Both the position numbers and the translations under genes were made by a program. A stretch of 64,000 nucleotides of DNA from Selaginella tamariscina (lineage: Eukaryota; Streptophyta; Lycopodiopsida; Selaginellales; Selaginellaceae). The stretch's first letter is position 1; every line of letters begins with the position of its first letter. Below are positions 24,743 to 37,140 of this stretch, one piece after another. The notes under the pieces are model-generated. The model saw only the letters and a list, made by a program, of their open reading frames with translations, was not told the DNA's origin and made no database searches. The stretch covers positions 30,001 through 94,000 of the forward strand of contig PUQB01000716.1 of NCBI GenBank assembly GCA_003024785.1, given 5' to 3'.

Positions 24743-24858
24743 TCTAATTGTCCCTACGGAGTGCTCGGATTTGTGTCTTTTTTCTCTGTCTTCTTAGGTC
24801 TAGCTTTTCCATTGTCTAGATCTATTCCTTTCTTGTGGATTTTGTCTCTTCTTCATCC

Positions 24859-25794
24859 ATGAATCCACAACAGACAAATCCCTTGTCTGTGGAGCAGTTA
24901 CTCATGCAGTTGTTGGATGCCATGCGTGTGCAATTGAACAATCATTCTCAGTTGATGGCAGCATTCACAGGCCAGGGTACTCCTCCTACGCATGTTGCAA
25001 ACCCCCGTGTCCGACCGGATTTCTTTCGCGGAAATCCTGGAGATGATGTGTACCATTGGTTTGACCACTTCACTGTGGTTGCCACATATCATTCGTGGGA
25101 CGGTGCTCAGTGTTTGCGCGAGTTTCCTACTTGTCTTCAAGGGACGGCGTTGCAGTGGTACAATGGTCTGGACGTTGCAACTCGTGGCGATTGGAATATT
25201 CTTCCAGAGATCTTCAAACGTGCATTTGGGCATGCGGACGACTGTGATGATGCTTTTCAGCAGTTGCATCGTATTCGTCAGGAGCCGTCTGAGTCGGTGA
25301 TGCAGTTTGGTGTTCGCTTTCGAAGCCTTTTGCTGCGTGCAGAACCTAACATGTCGGAACGCATCAAGTTAGGTATGTTGTGGCCAGCACTTCGTCAAGA
25401 CCTTGTGGGGCTTGTGCATGCACTAGCTCCAGTGACTCTTGACGATGCTTTGAGGCTGGCACAACGATATGAGTCGTCACCTCTCCCACTTGTGCCTTCA
25501 CGTGCTCTTGTTCCACTCCATGTTGGGGATGGACCTGCTCCGATGGAGGTTGAGGCTGTTGCCGCTCGTGTACCAGCACAAGGTGGGGCCCGTGGACGAG
25601 GACGTGGACGTGCAGTTCGTTGTTGGGCATGTGATGAGGTTGGACACACGTATCGGCGCTGTCAACGGTTTCCCGATTGGCGTCCCCCATTTCCAGGATG
25701 GAGGCCATGGCGGCAACAACGTCCGGTTGGTGCTGCTGCAGTGGAAGGTTGTGATGCGGTGGATCTTCCGGGAAACGACGAATCGCACGAGTAG
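24859..25794 (+). CDS. gag: gag of the young Ty3/gypsy element
   Basis: About 312 residues from the ATG at 24859 (MNPQQTNPLSVEQLLMQLL). A retrotransposon gag helical region (DDVYHWFDHFTVVATYHSWD; ALQWYNGL; FGVRFRSLLLRAEPNMSERI) is followed by an Arg/Gly-rich linker and one zinc knuckle CWACDEVGHTYRRC (CX2CX4HX4C). It encodes the capsid/nucleocapsid-like protein that packages element RNA. The frame is open throughout. Confidence 0.92.
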   Translation: MNPQQTNPLSVEQLLMQLLDAMRVQLNNHSQLMAAFTGQGTPPTHVANPRVRPDFFRGNPGDDVYHWFDHFTVVATYHSWDGAQCLREFPTCLQGTALQWYNGLDVATRGDWNILPEIFKRAFGHADDCDDAFQQLHRIRQEPSESVMQFGVRFRSLLLRAEPNMSERIKLGMLWPALRQDLVGLVHALAPVTLDDALRLAQRYESSPLPLVPSRALVPLHVGDGPAPMEVEAVAARVPAQGGARGRGRGRAVRCWACDEVGHTYRRCQRFPDWRPPFPGWRPWRQQRPVGAAAVEGCDAVDLPGNDESHE

Positions 25795-25820
25795 AGGAGG
25801 GTCCTCGTGCGAATAAATTA

Positions 25821-28800
25821 GTGACCCCTCCATCTTTCTTTCGGGAGTATCATCAAGGGGTTCACTCGGCACCAAATCATCCGGTTTTCACTTTTCAAGC
25901 TCGTTTCAATCGCACACCTCATCCTGTTTTCCTTTCAGTGTTGGTGGATACAGGTTCAAGTTTGTCCTCTGTTTCTCAATCTGTTGCTACACGTTGCAGC
26001 CTTCATTTGCGTCGTGCGGTAGAACCAGTCTTCATTCTGTACGGCAACGGACATACTCATGCTTGTTCGCGGGATGAAGTGGACATTGTTGTTCGTGTGG
26101 ATGATTGTGAGCTCGAGCTTCAATCTTTGCGGGTGGTGCCGAGTCAAGCTTTTCACCTTATTCTTGGTATGGATTGGTTAACTCGCAATCATGCCAAGTG
26201 TGACTTTGAAAAGTCTCCCCCTTGTTTGACTCTCCCTCGTCTTTCTTCCATTCCTCTTACTTCTATTCCACTTCGTCCATCTGCTTCCACCTCTGCTTCC
26301 ATCACTTTTGTCTCACCCTTATTTCCAACCATTTTCCCTTCATGCTCTTCCTTTTCTTCTTTGGATCCATCAGATGATCGTCGTGCTGTAGTTGTTGATC
26401 AACTCAAGAAGGAGTATGCTGATCTTTTCAACTTCGACTTGTCATCTGGGGCCAAGATTGCGACACGCCACCCTATTCCAACTGGAGAAGCTAGGCCAAT
26501 CAAGGTACCTGTTCGGCGTCGATCACCAAAGGAGCTCAAGATCTTACGAGCGAATGTCAAAGAGATGTTGGAGAAGGGTGTTATCCGGAAGTCTCGAAGT
26601 CCTTGGGCGTGCGAACCTCACCTTGTGACGAAGCCTGATGGGAGCGTTCGATTCTGCATTGATTATCGCCCGTTAAATGAGGTAACCGTCTCAGATGTGT
26701 ACCCACTTCCTCATACTGCAGACCTTTTGGATCGACTGGGGCGGAGCCGTTGGTTCACCAAGTTAGATCTCGCATCTGGATATTGGCAAGTTCCGATGGC
26801 TGACATGGACATTCCCAAGACTGCTTTTCGAACACCATTTGGCCTGTACGAGTTCCTGGTGATGCCTTTCGGTTTGAGCAATGCTCCAGCAACTTTCCAG
26901 CGTATGATGGATGAGGTTCTTTGCGACATGCCGGAGGTGACTGCTGATTTCATCGATGATGTTTTGATCCATTCATGGAACGTGGGAGGAGCATGTCGGT
27001 GATGTACGTAAGGTTTTGGATCGACTGCGGGAAGTTGGTTTGAAGTTGAAGCCATCTAAGTGTGTATTTGGATCAAAGGACACCACTTATCTGGGTTATC
27101 GCATTTCACGTGAAGGTTTGCAAGTCGATCCTGACAAACTAGTTGCAGTTTTGAAGTTCCCTACGCCAAGTGTGTGAATGATGTGCAACGCTTTCTTGGC
27201 AAGGTACAATATCTGGGTCGTTTTTGGATCATCTTTCAGATCGTACTGCACCGTTGCGCGCGTTGTTGAAATCGTCAATGACTTCTTTTGTTTGGTCTAA
27301 GGATTGCAAGCAGGCATTTGCAGATCTCAAAGAGTTGTTGACGACTCCTCCAGTTTTGGCGTACCCGGATTACACCGTCCTTTCATCTTGCGTGTAGATG
27401 CTTCTGACATCGGCCTCGGGGGTGTATTGATGCAGGAGAGTACAAGTGTTCCTGGCCAACGACATCCCATTGCGTACATCAGCCGTACATTGCAGCCAGC
27501 AGAGGTGAATTACTCCACAACTGAAAAGGAGTGTCTAGCAGCAGTTTGGGGTTTTGAGAAGCTCCATGCCTACTTGCATGGTTCGCGGACGTTGTTGGAA
27601 GGTGATCATGCAGCAGTCACTTCGTTGTTGAAGCGAAAGAATTTGATTGGGCGTACTGCTCGGTGGGCCTTGAAACTTCAAATTTACGACTTTGAAGTTG
27701 TTCATCGTCCAGGGAGTTCCATGGCTGATGCTGATGCTCTTTCTCGGGCTCCTCTTCCACCTTCTCTCTCTTCTGTTGCCCCAGAGGAACCAGTTGTTCC
27801 AGCTTCAGTGGACTTTTTGGATGAAGATTCCGTACCATCAGCAGTTGCTGTGCTTGACGTTCAGTGTCCGCAGAATGCAGAGTTAGATTTGCCGTCTTTG
27901 GATGAGGTTCGGGAAGCTCAAAAGGTTGAGCCGTGGATTCGAAGGCTTCGTGATGGGTTTGAGAATCCTGCATCACTTGCTGATGACTTGCCTTTCAGGC
28001 ATTTACATTCACAGTATCGCCTTCAGGATGACCTTCTTTATTTTGTGGGGACTGATCCAGATGATCCTTTGCGGTTGGTGGTGCCTTCAATCTTCATTCC
28101 ACGCTTCCTCCATGCTTACCATGACTCTCCTATTCTTGGCGGGCACATGGGACATCGTCGGGTGATGGAGAAGCTGCGCAGATCTTTCTATTGGCCGGAG
28201 TTGCGAGGAGATGTGATTCGGTATGTGCGTAGTTGTGTGTGGTGCCAAGCTCGCAATACTCCCCCATGTGCTTCGGAAGGACGGTTGGAGTCAATTGCAG
28301 TTTCTCGTCCGTTTGAATTGGTGGCATTTGATTTGATGGGACCTTTTCCGCGGTCAACTGCTGGTAACGAGTACGTTATTATTGCTTCTGATTACCTAAC
28401 TCGTTGGGTAGAAGTTGGTGCTCTTGCTAGTGCGACTGCTTCTGCTGTTGGTCAGTTTCTCCTGAATCGGGTCGTGTTTCAGCATTCTTGTCCGGAGCGA
28501 ATTCTCTCGGATAATGGTCCCGCATTTATGGCTGAGGCATTTCATGTTTTGACATCTCGATTAGGGATACGCCACACTTTCACAAGTGCTTATCATCCTC
28601 AGACAGATGGTTTAGTGGAACGGCTTGTTAGAACCTTCAAGGGGATGATCGCAAAGTATGTGAACTTTCAACATTCAGATTGGGATGGTTATCTGCCGTC
28701 TCTCCGATATGCTTATGTCACTGGAGTTCAAAGTTCCATTGGTACTCCATATAAGCTTTTGTATGGTCATGACCCGGTGTTGCCAACGGAGTTGGGTTTG

Positions 28801-29238
28801 CCGTCTCGGTTACCGCGAGCTGCTGATGCTAGGTCATGGGATCGGTATCTGACAGCATCTTCCATTGGTTCGTGCGGAGTCAGCAGAACACTTGGGCCGC
28901 GTACAAGTAGGACAACAACAACGTACAACTCGCATCATCGTCCTCCTGCGGAGTACAAGGTTGATGAACTGGTGTTGGTTCGTTTTCCCAAGCTTACGGT
29001 ACGTGGTTTAGCTAAGAGTCTCCTTCCTCAATGGAAAGGACCGTATCGAGTGTTACGGCAAGTAGGACCACAGGTTTATGAGGTTCGGCACGACATTCAA
29101 CCCGATCCTCCGGAGATTGTACATGTACAACGGTTGAAGCATTTTGTGCAACGGGAACAAGTTGTGCCGCCTATAGATCCACCAGTGCCTCCTCCTGATG
29201 TTCCTCCAGATCCGGGCCCGTCTACAAGAGAACCCTAA
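25821..29238 (+). CDS. pol: pol region of the young Ty3/gypsy element (PR-RT-RH-IN)
   Basis: In order: aspartic protease (VLVDTGSSLSSVS; LILGMDWL) near 25940-26190; reverse transcriptase (VTKPDGSVRFCIDYRPLNEV, KLDLASGYWQVPM, FGLYEFLVMPFGLSNAPATF, FIDDVLIHS) about 26560-27050; RNase H (LRVDASDIGLGGVLMQ, KECLAAVWGFEKLHAYLHG, HRPGSSMADADALSR) about 27390-27750; integrase zinc finger (GHMGHRRVMEKLRRSFYWPE, CVWCQ) near 28140-28250; core with D,D,E blocks (VAFDLMGPFPRSTAGNEYVI; ILSDNGPAFMAEA; HPQTDGLVER) about 28320-28630; and a C-terminal WKGPYRVLRQVGPQVYEVRH module. Gag and pol are in separate frames or separated by a short spacer, as is common in the family. Looks nearly whole, with about two breaks. 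Confidence 0.92.
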
Positions 29239-29270
29239 CCAACTTACACCCTTCCGAGAGGAGGGGATGA

Positions 29271-29431
29271 TGTAAGATCCACGTGTACGGCTGCATGTGC
29301 ACATACTATTATTAGCGTAGTGGATTTTGATAGCCGTCGGATTGGATTCAATCTGGACCACTCGCTCTTGTATATAAGTTAGGGTTTCTGAACTAATGGA
29401 TATACACATTTCTATATTCCGAGCTCTCACA
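29271..29431 (+). repeat. 3' LTR of the young Ty3/gypsy element
   Basis: Same sequence as 24562-24721 but with TGTAAGATCC at its start. Its TATA box (29371-29378) lies about 193 bases upstream of the PAF1 start codon in the same orientation, so it could serve as a PAF1 promoter. Confidence 0.95.
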
Positions 29432-29563
29432 ATACCAAATATTTTAAAAATGTAAAAGGTCAGACCTAAGAACAGAGGCCCTGTTTAGGGTTACGAATTT
29501 GAGAAGTTTAGGGTTCTAGCAGTGGGAGGGAAGGAGAAGGCGCATCAGGTACAGCAGGTAGCG
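29432..29563 (+). promoter_or_regulatory. Residual PAF1 upstream region with two telo-boxes
   Basis: Only 132 bases separate the 3' LTR from the PAF1 ATG. TTTAGGGTTA at 29484 and TTTAGGGTTC at 29507 are telo-box-like motifs common in leaders of plant housekeeping genes. The native upstream promoter has been pushed about 4.9 kb away by the insertion. Confidence 0.55.
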
Positions 29564-30271
29564 ATGGCGTCCATGGGGTACTCGCAGTCAGGGCGCCCAC
29601 CTCTAGGCATCCTCCGCCACCATTGCCCACATCTCTCCCACCGCCGCCCCTCCGCCTCGCCTTCTGCACCTCCCCCTTCTGTTCCTCCCCTCCTTCCTAT
29701 TCCTATCCAGATCACAATCCACTCACCACAATCCCAATACCCGCCTCAATCCGCATATCAACAACAGTACTCACAAATGTATCATTATCCTCCCCATTAT
29801 CCCCCTCGTCCCCAATACTAGACCAATTGCGAATTCCCATATGGAGCTTATTCAGCTCCTCGCAGTTCCACCCTAATCCCAGCACATCCCAGCAGTTTTC
29901 ACACGAATCCTGCTCCCCATCCCAATATCCCAACTCGCAGTATTCTCAACCTCCCAGGCCTTCCAACAGTTTCTCGCAGCAAGCTCCTAACAACAGCTCG
30001 CACATGAGGTTACAAGGCAAAATATAAGTGCATATAAAGACTGGCTGCACACACACACACATGTTAAGAAACTAGAAGCATGAACATCTATATACATGAA
30101 CTAGAAATGTGTACTTCATATAACGATTGAATACATTAGCAGGCCAAACCAGTCAGCTCATAGAGAATCTGAACAATAACCAAGCCAGTACCGGAGCAGA
30201 CTACAAAACCTCCTATGCAACGAGACAGAGCAAAAAACATTGAACAGGTGGATGAGAACACCATTTTCTAT

Positions 30272-30309
<38 letters not shown>

Positions 30310-31050
30310 AGCATGAGTATATATATTTTTGCATATAAATCTTTTGCAGTCTAGGAATGCACATAGAGAAACCGAGGAGGAGCGTCGTGAAAGAAGAAAA
30401 AGGGAGTATGAGATGAAGAGGCAAAGGGAGAATGGAAGGCCTAGTCTTCTACACAAGTTCAGCAAAGGCACAGGTTTCACAAAGGGGGAACCCCAGGTCT
30501 CACAAAGGCGCCTCGTGTTGAAAAGAAACCGTTGTTGTCCCGGATAAGCTGAGAATCGGTTAAAGAGGAATTCAACATTTCTATGCAAAATCAGTAAGTA
30601 CAAGTAACCATGAACCATATAGTATTTACCGATAAACGTAGTATACTAATGTGTAATCGTTGTTTGCAGGTTCAGAAATGAACTTCCAGATCCTGTGTCT
30701 CAACCGAAGCTATTGCGTATCTTCAATGAAAGGTAGTACACGCAATAACATATTTATCACACTTATGTATACACATATATTTCTTATTTCATAATTTGTT
30801 GTAGATATTCGAAGTATTCAATAACTTCCATGGAGAAGACTTACAAACATAAACTTTTCGTAGAACCGGATCTTGGCATCCCGTTGGACTTACTCGACCT
30901 CAGTGTATATAAGTACGTGTTGATATGCATTCATGCATATATAGAACACATAATATGAACATGTATGTATGTGTTTTATATACCTATATTGTGTATTTAT
31001 ACATGCATATCCGGTGCGTTTGGACTATTATATATATATATATTATATAT

Positions 31051-31084
<34 letters not shown>

Positions 31085-31926
31085 AAACTACTAACGTATA
31101 GCTGTGCACTAATGCATCTGTGCATACATACACACAGTATAAGCATGCTTGTGTACGTTTGGTGTAGTTGTTGTGTGTCTTGTGTATATAACGAGACCAT
31201 ACACACATGGGTTTGTGTATATGTACAGGTGTTCACATATGTATATTGCAGTCCACCGAAGAAAAGCAAGCAATGGATCCAGCAGATGCAGAGCTCTTGG
31301 TTGACGATGAGGTTGTGGTGAAGCAGAAGACCGACAGCATGAGGAGACGTGAAAGACCCACAGACAAAGGTGTTGCATGGCTCGTCAAAACTACATACAT
31401 CTCTCCTGTCAGCACGGACCCTGCTAAGCAGGTCAGAAGATACGTTCTATACGCATATATGTCCTGTCTTTACATCTATTTGTATCTATATTACCGACAA
31501 GAAAATATACGGTTTCTTTTAGTTTTATAAACAAAATTGTGCACACTCATGCGTGTGCGTGTGGGGTGTGTGTTGTGTTCTCCTTTCAGTCTATAACAGA
31601 GAAACAAGCCAAGGAACTACGTGAGCAGAGAGAAGGAGAAATTAACGACAGGTGAGATGCATATTAATAGATTTAATAAATTTATATACGATTTGTATAT
31701 ACGTAAATAAGTATATTTTCTTGACTGTTATTCATTGTTATTTGGTTCACAGGGAGCACGCAATTCAGGCTATTGAGGAGTCATTTCGGATTTCTAAATT
31801 GCCACCCACGCACCTTACTAAACCCGAGCTCAAACCGTTGAAGTATTACCACTGTTACCGATTTCGATAGGTATTAAAACATAATATCAGTATTATTATA
31901 TGTTTATATACACTAAACATCGTATG

Positions 31927-31964
<38 letters not shown>

Positions 31965-34007
31965 CACATATATATATATATACATATATATCAGATGTTA
32001 TCTAACTATTTGCTATATTTTATTTGATAGAGCTGGAGACCAATTTGTTCATGTGGTGTTTGACACTGAACGACTGCAGACACAGAATTGTACAGGAAGC
32101 TTGATAAAAACACAAGGATTATCTCGAATCTAGAGTAAGTTCTCTCTCTTTCTCACGCACACGCACGCACCGCACAGTATGAGTTGATGCTAATTACGCA
32201 CCTTTACAGGCCGTGCTTAAGAGTTGCACGTTGCAAAAGGACGATGGGACTACGGAAAGGTTCCTTGGATATGTTGTTCCTAAACTCGATGAGGTAGTAT
32301 GTGTGTGTGTGCTGTGTAGCCATATATATATATTCTTGTTCTGATTTGATTGGTACTTGCTTAAATTTAATACAGGCAAATGATGACGATGATGAAATAC
32401 CGTATAGCTGGATACGAGAGTATCACTGGGATGTACGTATATACTCTCCGTATATTTTCTGCAGTTGTTTTCTGAGCTATTTTGTATTTGCCAGTTCGTA
32501 CTGAAGATGCTCGGAATAATTTCGTATTGTGCTTTGGAGAAGATTCTGTACAATACCTGGTAAGCCAATCTTTGCCAAATGACCGTTAAGTTCACAATAA
32601 ACATGTATTATGTTGATAACAAACGTTATTATTATGTATTGTCTTTTGCTATGCAATCGTATGTATTGGTAGCACCTTTATGCATATAGCATACCAAATA
32701 TATGAAGATTTCTCTTAGTATATATTGTTGTGTTGTAAGAATTCATTCTTCATACACACAGTATTCGATGTATGATATATATATAAATAATGATTGTACT
32801 ACATATAAATACGTGCACATGCATGAAAATATGCAACATAATATACAAAACACGGATACACGTATATACATATGATTTGGTGCATGAAGGCATATTATCA
32901 CAGTCAGCATCACACACGACTAACTTATAACATGCAGCCAATCAACTCCAAGCTTATTTTGCGTAAGAAGAAGGCTAGAGAAGGGCGTTCAAAAGGATGA
33001 GGTGATAATAGTCAGTTTTTGGTCCCATCAAGTGTTACTGTTCGCAGAAGAGACTTAACTGACGAAGAAGAGGACCAAAGAAGAAGTCCTAAGGCGAACC
33101 TTTATGGAGGTAAACGCAAATAATATACACCTGAACAGGAGAGAGAGCTTACATATTGCCTATTGCCTGTGTAATGATTCCTTGTGTACATACATTCATT
33201 TAACGTATATATAGTAGTTTGACATACTTGAGTATATGCTATAAGTAGCTGGTCAACGGAAGCGTGGTAGTTACATACCTAGTATACACACATACTAAGC
33301 TGTATGTGACATATATTCTCCGTATTGTAGATATACTGATAGTACTCAAGTATATCTACAGTAGCTAGGCTGGACATTCGTTACATGTGTGTATTGTATG
33401 TGTGAATCATCATTATTGGTTTTAATAGCTATTGCTTCTATATGTATTAATTGCTTAATATATCCTATTTTATGAACACTATCATATTAATTAATTTATC
33501 CTTGACTGTTATCTCATGTAGAACTCTCTATCTCTCTCCGTAATGCAGATACAATGTCTCTAACAGGCGTTTTCCTTGTCACTTCTTATCGTTATTATAG
33601 AAGTGTATTATAGAATCTCCGGCGTTTTCCTTGTCACTCTTATCGTTATTATAGAAGTGTATTATAGAATCTCCCACATATAGTGTATATATGTGTGTTC
33701 AGTGTATACCCAGATACAATGTTTCTGTAACCACATAAAATTGACCTGGTTATTAAATGTTATTGTAAAACTATACTAAAACACTATAATATGCGAACTT
33801 CCATATTAGTATTGTTATATGTATCTGTAATACTTATACATGCACATAAAGAACACATACAATGTTTCTGTACGAGTTTTTGTTTCTATATATAAAGTAC
33901 GACATGATTTTTTTGCGTGTGTATGTGTATGTTGACTACACACGTATAATTATACTAAGTCAGTTATCTGTTGGTTTTATGTGCTATCCCAGTTCATACT
34001 AGAGATG

Positions 34008-34067
<60 letters not shown>

Positions 34068-34317
34068 ATATATAGACACACACACACACACACACACATA
34101 TTCTGCACATTGATATGTATGCATATCTCTGTGTATTTTATTATATACTAATTTGGGATACACAGGGTGCATCGAATATGCTGGTAGTGAGACAGGAAGA
34201 GGATACAAATGGGAAGAGGAAGAGGGGTGAGAGAAGAGGGGATCGAAACGGCGACGTGGTGGTTATGAGGAAGAAACCAGAGAGGTCAGTGAAGATGAAG
34301 ACGAGGTTTCTATTTAA
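29564..34317 (+). CDS. ELF7: PAF1 complex subunit Paf1 (ELF7-type)
   Basis: Paf1 is a core subunit of the PAF1 complex, which travels with RNA polymerase II and supports H2B ubiquitination and H3K4/K36 methylation; in Arabidopsis ELF7 is needed for FLC-class gene expression. The ATG at 29564 starts MASMGYSQSGRPPLG, followed by a Pro/Gln/Tyr-rich head (to about 29990). Then come TEEERRERRKREYEMKRQRE (30375-30435), RFRNELPDPVSQPKLLRIFN (30670-30730), KLFVEPDLGIPLDLLDLSVY (30855-30910), DDEVVVKQKTDSMRRRERPT then DKGVAWLVKTTYISPVSTDP (31303-31430), SITEKQAKELREQREGEIND (31590-31650), AIQAIEESFRISKLPPTHLT (31760-31820), IPYSWIREYHWDV (32400-32430), INSKLILRKKKAREGRS (32940-33000), PSSVTVRRRDLTDEEED (33020-33080) and an acidic end EVSEDEDEVSI (stop 34315-34317). 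Exon order matches ELF7. Frames slip in the Pro-rich head and a few short exons. Confidence 0.93.
31926..31990. repeat. (CA)n(TA)n microsatellite in a PAF1 intron
   Basis: About 17 CA units (31930-31963) followed by a TA run and ACATATAT. Confidence 0.9.
33566..33674. repeat. 55-bp tandem duplication in a PAF1 intron
   Basis: Units 33566-33620 and 33621-33674 share GGCGTTTTCCTTGTCAC... to ...TATTATAGAATCTCC and differ by one base of length. Confidence 0.92.
34011..34099. repeat. Compound microsatellite (CT)n(TA)n(CA)n in the last PAF1 intron
   Basis: About 20 CT units, then TA repeats, then about 13 CA units, in the same order as the AsnRS intron array at 5644-5735. Confidence 0.92.
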
Positions 34318-34546
34318 TTCAAGCCGATAGAAGAAAATAGTGTTTTTTTGTTCTACAGTGTCAAAAAAATATTTACATCTAATGTATAATAAAAGTGTTA
34401 ACATCGATATATTATATATAATAATTGTAAATATGTATGATAAAGATTTTAATTAATATTTGATATTAAAGTACTATTGTTTTTAATGTTGGTTATAAGC
34501 ATGTATGGATGTGTATATATAATACATATAGTAATCTCTCTCTCCT

Positions 34547-34588
<42 letters not shown>

Positions 34589-37102
34589 ACAACATTCATT
34601 TATTCTAGTTTTTAATTAGTTTTAAAATGATTATGTTATTATCAATATATTTACTTACCATGTATTAAAATTTAGGGAAAATTCATTTATACCCTTCATA
34701 AAAGTTTATGTTTACGTATATACTTTTAAACTTCAATTTAAAACTTTATAAATTTTAAAATTAAAACATATTTTTTAAAATTAAAAAAATTTATAATTAA
34801 TTTATTTTATTAATTTAGTTCAAAATGCAACCTATTAAACATATATATCACAATATAATATAATCATTTAAAAAAATATTCCATTTTTTCTACGATAATT
34901 TTTCGACATTTAACACTTAATAAACTTTAATTATTTTTTGTAATATATTATGAATTAAAAATATATTTTTAATTAATTATTATTATTTTAAAAGTCAAAA
35001 TATAGATATATTAATAAACATATCTTTATAATATATACAGTTCATCGGGTGTAGAGGATTCCATCCCTCCTAGACTGAGTAAGACAAAGTCACATCGTCC
35101 ACTATTTATAAACATATATATGTACACACGCATGTGTGCGTGTGCGTGTGCGTGTGTGTTATAATGGTGGGTGTCTGTCGGGTTATAAAGGAGAGATATA
35201 TACATCGTCAACCAAACAGTGTACTGCAGCTGTTTCCGTGCTACATTGAAAAAGTGTATAAGTGGTCAAAGAACAATCCGCGTAATCCAGCCATAATCTA
35301 TTGGACAACGACACACACACATATCTGTATGTGTACGTATGCATATGTGTAATAAGTGTGTGTTGTATATATATATATATATAATATAACTGACACACAC
35401 TAACGAACGAAGATGTATAGAAATTTACAAATAGTTATGTACAGGTCGCAATCCATTGCTAGCTAGCAAAGTATTGATTCAGAGTTTACACATTTTGTCA
35501 AACTCATAAATATTAATAAATATATATAAGTTTCACACCATGTGGATACTTGCTAGCCTACGTAGCTATTCGGGATACGATATTAATGCTAAAGTAATTA
35601 ATTAATTAATATTTTATGAAAGTTCGTATACACATTCATCCATATAACTTAATATATATTAATTTTTTAATAAATATATAATAATATAAATTAAATATAT
35701 AGTTTTATTAAATGTATATCATTTATAAACACAGAATGTGAAAAGAGTTTGTTTCATGTGGGCTTTCATGTGCTCGTCCATGCAGTTTGACAGTATTATG
35801 CATGGAGGGCCATTACTGCAATTATACAAATTTCTATACATATATAATCGTATATACGTATATTCCAGTATTATACTAATAACATATAACTTAAACACGC
35901 GTAATGTCGGTGGTATACGTCTTTACCAATGATTAAAAAAATAAATTATTTAAAATATTTAAAATAATATTATGGTGATTCACATGAAATAATATTAATT
36001 TTATTTATGATATATTAATAAAATTATATAAAAAATAATATAATGAGGAGTATCCAAGATGTTTGCAGTTGAATGATTCATTCCAAGTTTTGTCCAGGTT
36101 TAGGAGCACAAGGTATGGAGTTTTATGGGATTTATGGGTAAAATATGGGGTTTATGGGATTTGCAGCTTAAAAGTGGGTCCATATGCTCCCTTTGACATG
36201 ACACATTGCGTGCTGCGTGAAACCTGCTGCTGCTTAGCCAATCATTTTAATATATATTTACATATAATTAATCTAAGGTTTAGTTTAAATAAAATATATA
36301 TATATATTTAAAACATTGTTTAAACCCCACGCAAAGTTATTAAATTTATTTAAATATGGTCTGTTTTTAGTTAAAGTTTACCAACTTCCGCATGTCAATA
36401 TATAGTCAACATTAATATTAAAAATAAATAAACTATATTTTATATATATTAATCAATTTTTTTAATGTAAAACTTAATTATTGACAATGTCTTGTCAATA
36501 TAATATATATAAATTTTATTTTTATATAAAGGAGTGTCCATTTGTCACAGGATTGAATTTCGAAACACAGACTGCATCTGTTTGTTCTTTCTGCAATTTG
36601 TGCCTCAACATGTCAAACACTCTCATGTGCGGTACGGTCGGTTTAATTAATTTAAATTAAAATTATTTAATTAATATGTTAATAGTTTAATAAAAATCAT
36701 AGAAAAAACATTATACGTTAATTTTATTAATTTTATATTACATATATGGTTGAAGGCGGGTCCATATACAATCGGGGAAGAAATATTTGAATCCTTTGGT
36801 GGCAGTAGTGATTCCATTTATATTTGGAAAACATCATTCTTTCTCACAAAGTCAATATATATATACATATTTATATACACATACATACGTACATACGTGT
36901 GCGTGTTTGTCATCATTAAGAAATATGTGCAAAAAATCACATGCAAGGATTTTACTAGATGTTTGACATTATAACGAGGGTTATTCATGTAATTATTTCA
37001 AAGTTGACAAGAGCACGCAAAGGCCATTTTAAGAAAGAAAACATAGAGAAGTCGTACACGCACCTTGTGTTTGGTTATCCATTAAATGAACATGCATATA
37101 CA

Positions 37103-37140
<38 letters not shown>

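Larger units (their letters stand above)
24562..29431 (+). mobile_element. Young Ty3/gypsy LTR retrotransposon, non-chromodomain, very short LTRs
   Basis: 4.87 kb. The LTRs at 24562-24721 (160 bases) and 29271-29431 (161 bases) differ, as far as can be read, by a single-base length change. The target duplication is ATAC (24558-24561 and 29432-29435; five bases, AATAC, if the last LTR base is counted). A PBS-like TTGGTGGAGGTGAGGGG follows the 5' LTR and the polypurine tract GAGAGGAGGGGATGA (29256-29270) abuts the 3' LTR. Gag and a PR-RT-RH-IN pol follow in Ty3/gypsy order. The body looks nearly whole, with about two breaks. Near-identical LTRs indicate a recent insertion. Integrase ends in a GPF/Y-like module (WKGPYRVLRQVG) with no chromodomain after it, so it is outside the plant chromovirus clades; Athila/Tat elements usually have far longer LTRs. 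Confidence 0.95.

Noticed and set aside
27304-29238. Chromodomain at the integrase end of the young element
   Set aside because: After the WKGPYRV module only a Pro-rich tail is seen; no aromatic-cage pattern of a chromodomain.
30965-31378. ORFs of 74-118 codons with Tyr/Ile/Thr/His runs
   Set aside because: Made by TA and CA repeats in a PAF1 intron; only 31255-31430 is a true exon, in its own frame.
34011-34099. CRISPR-like regular repeats
   Set aside because: Simple microsatellites without spacers, in a eukaryotic intron.
35026-35352. Possible exon pieces (GRCDFVLLSLGGMESS on minus; FPCYIEKVYKWSKNNPRNPA on plus)
   Set aside because: No family recognised, no consistent splice partners, and flanked by microsatellites; too weak to call a gene.
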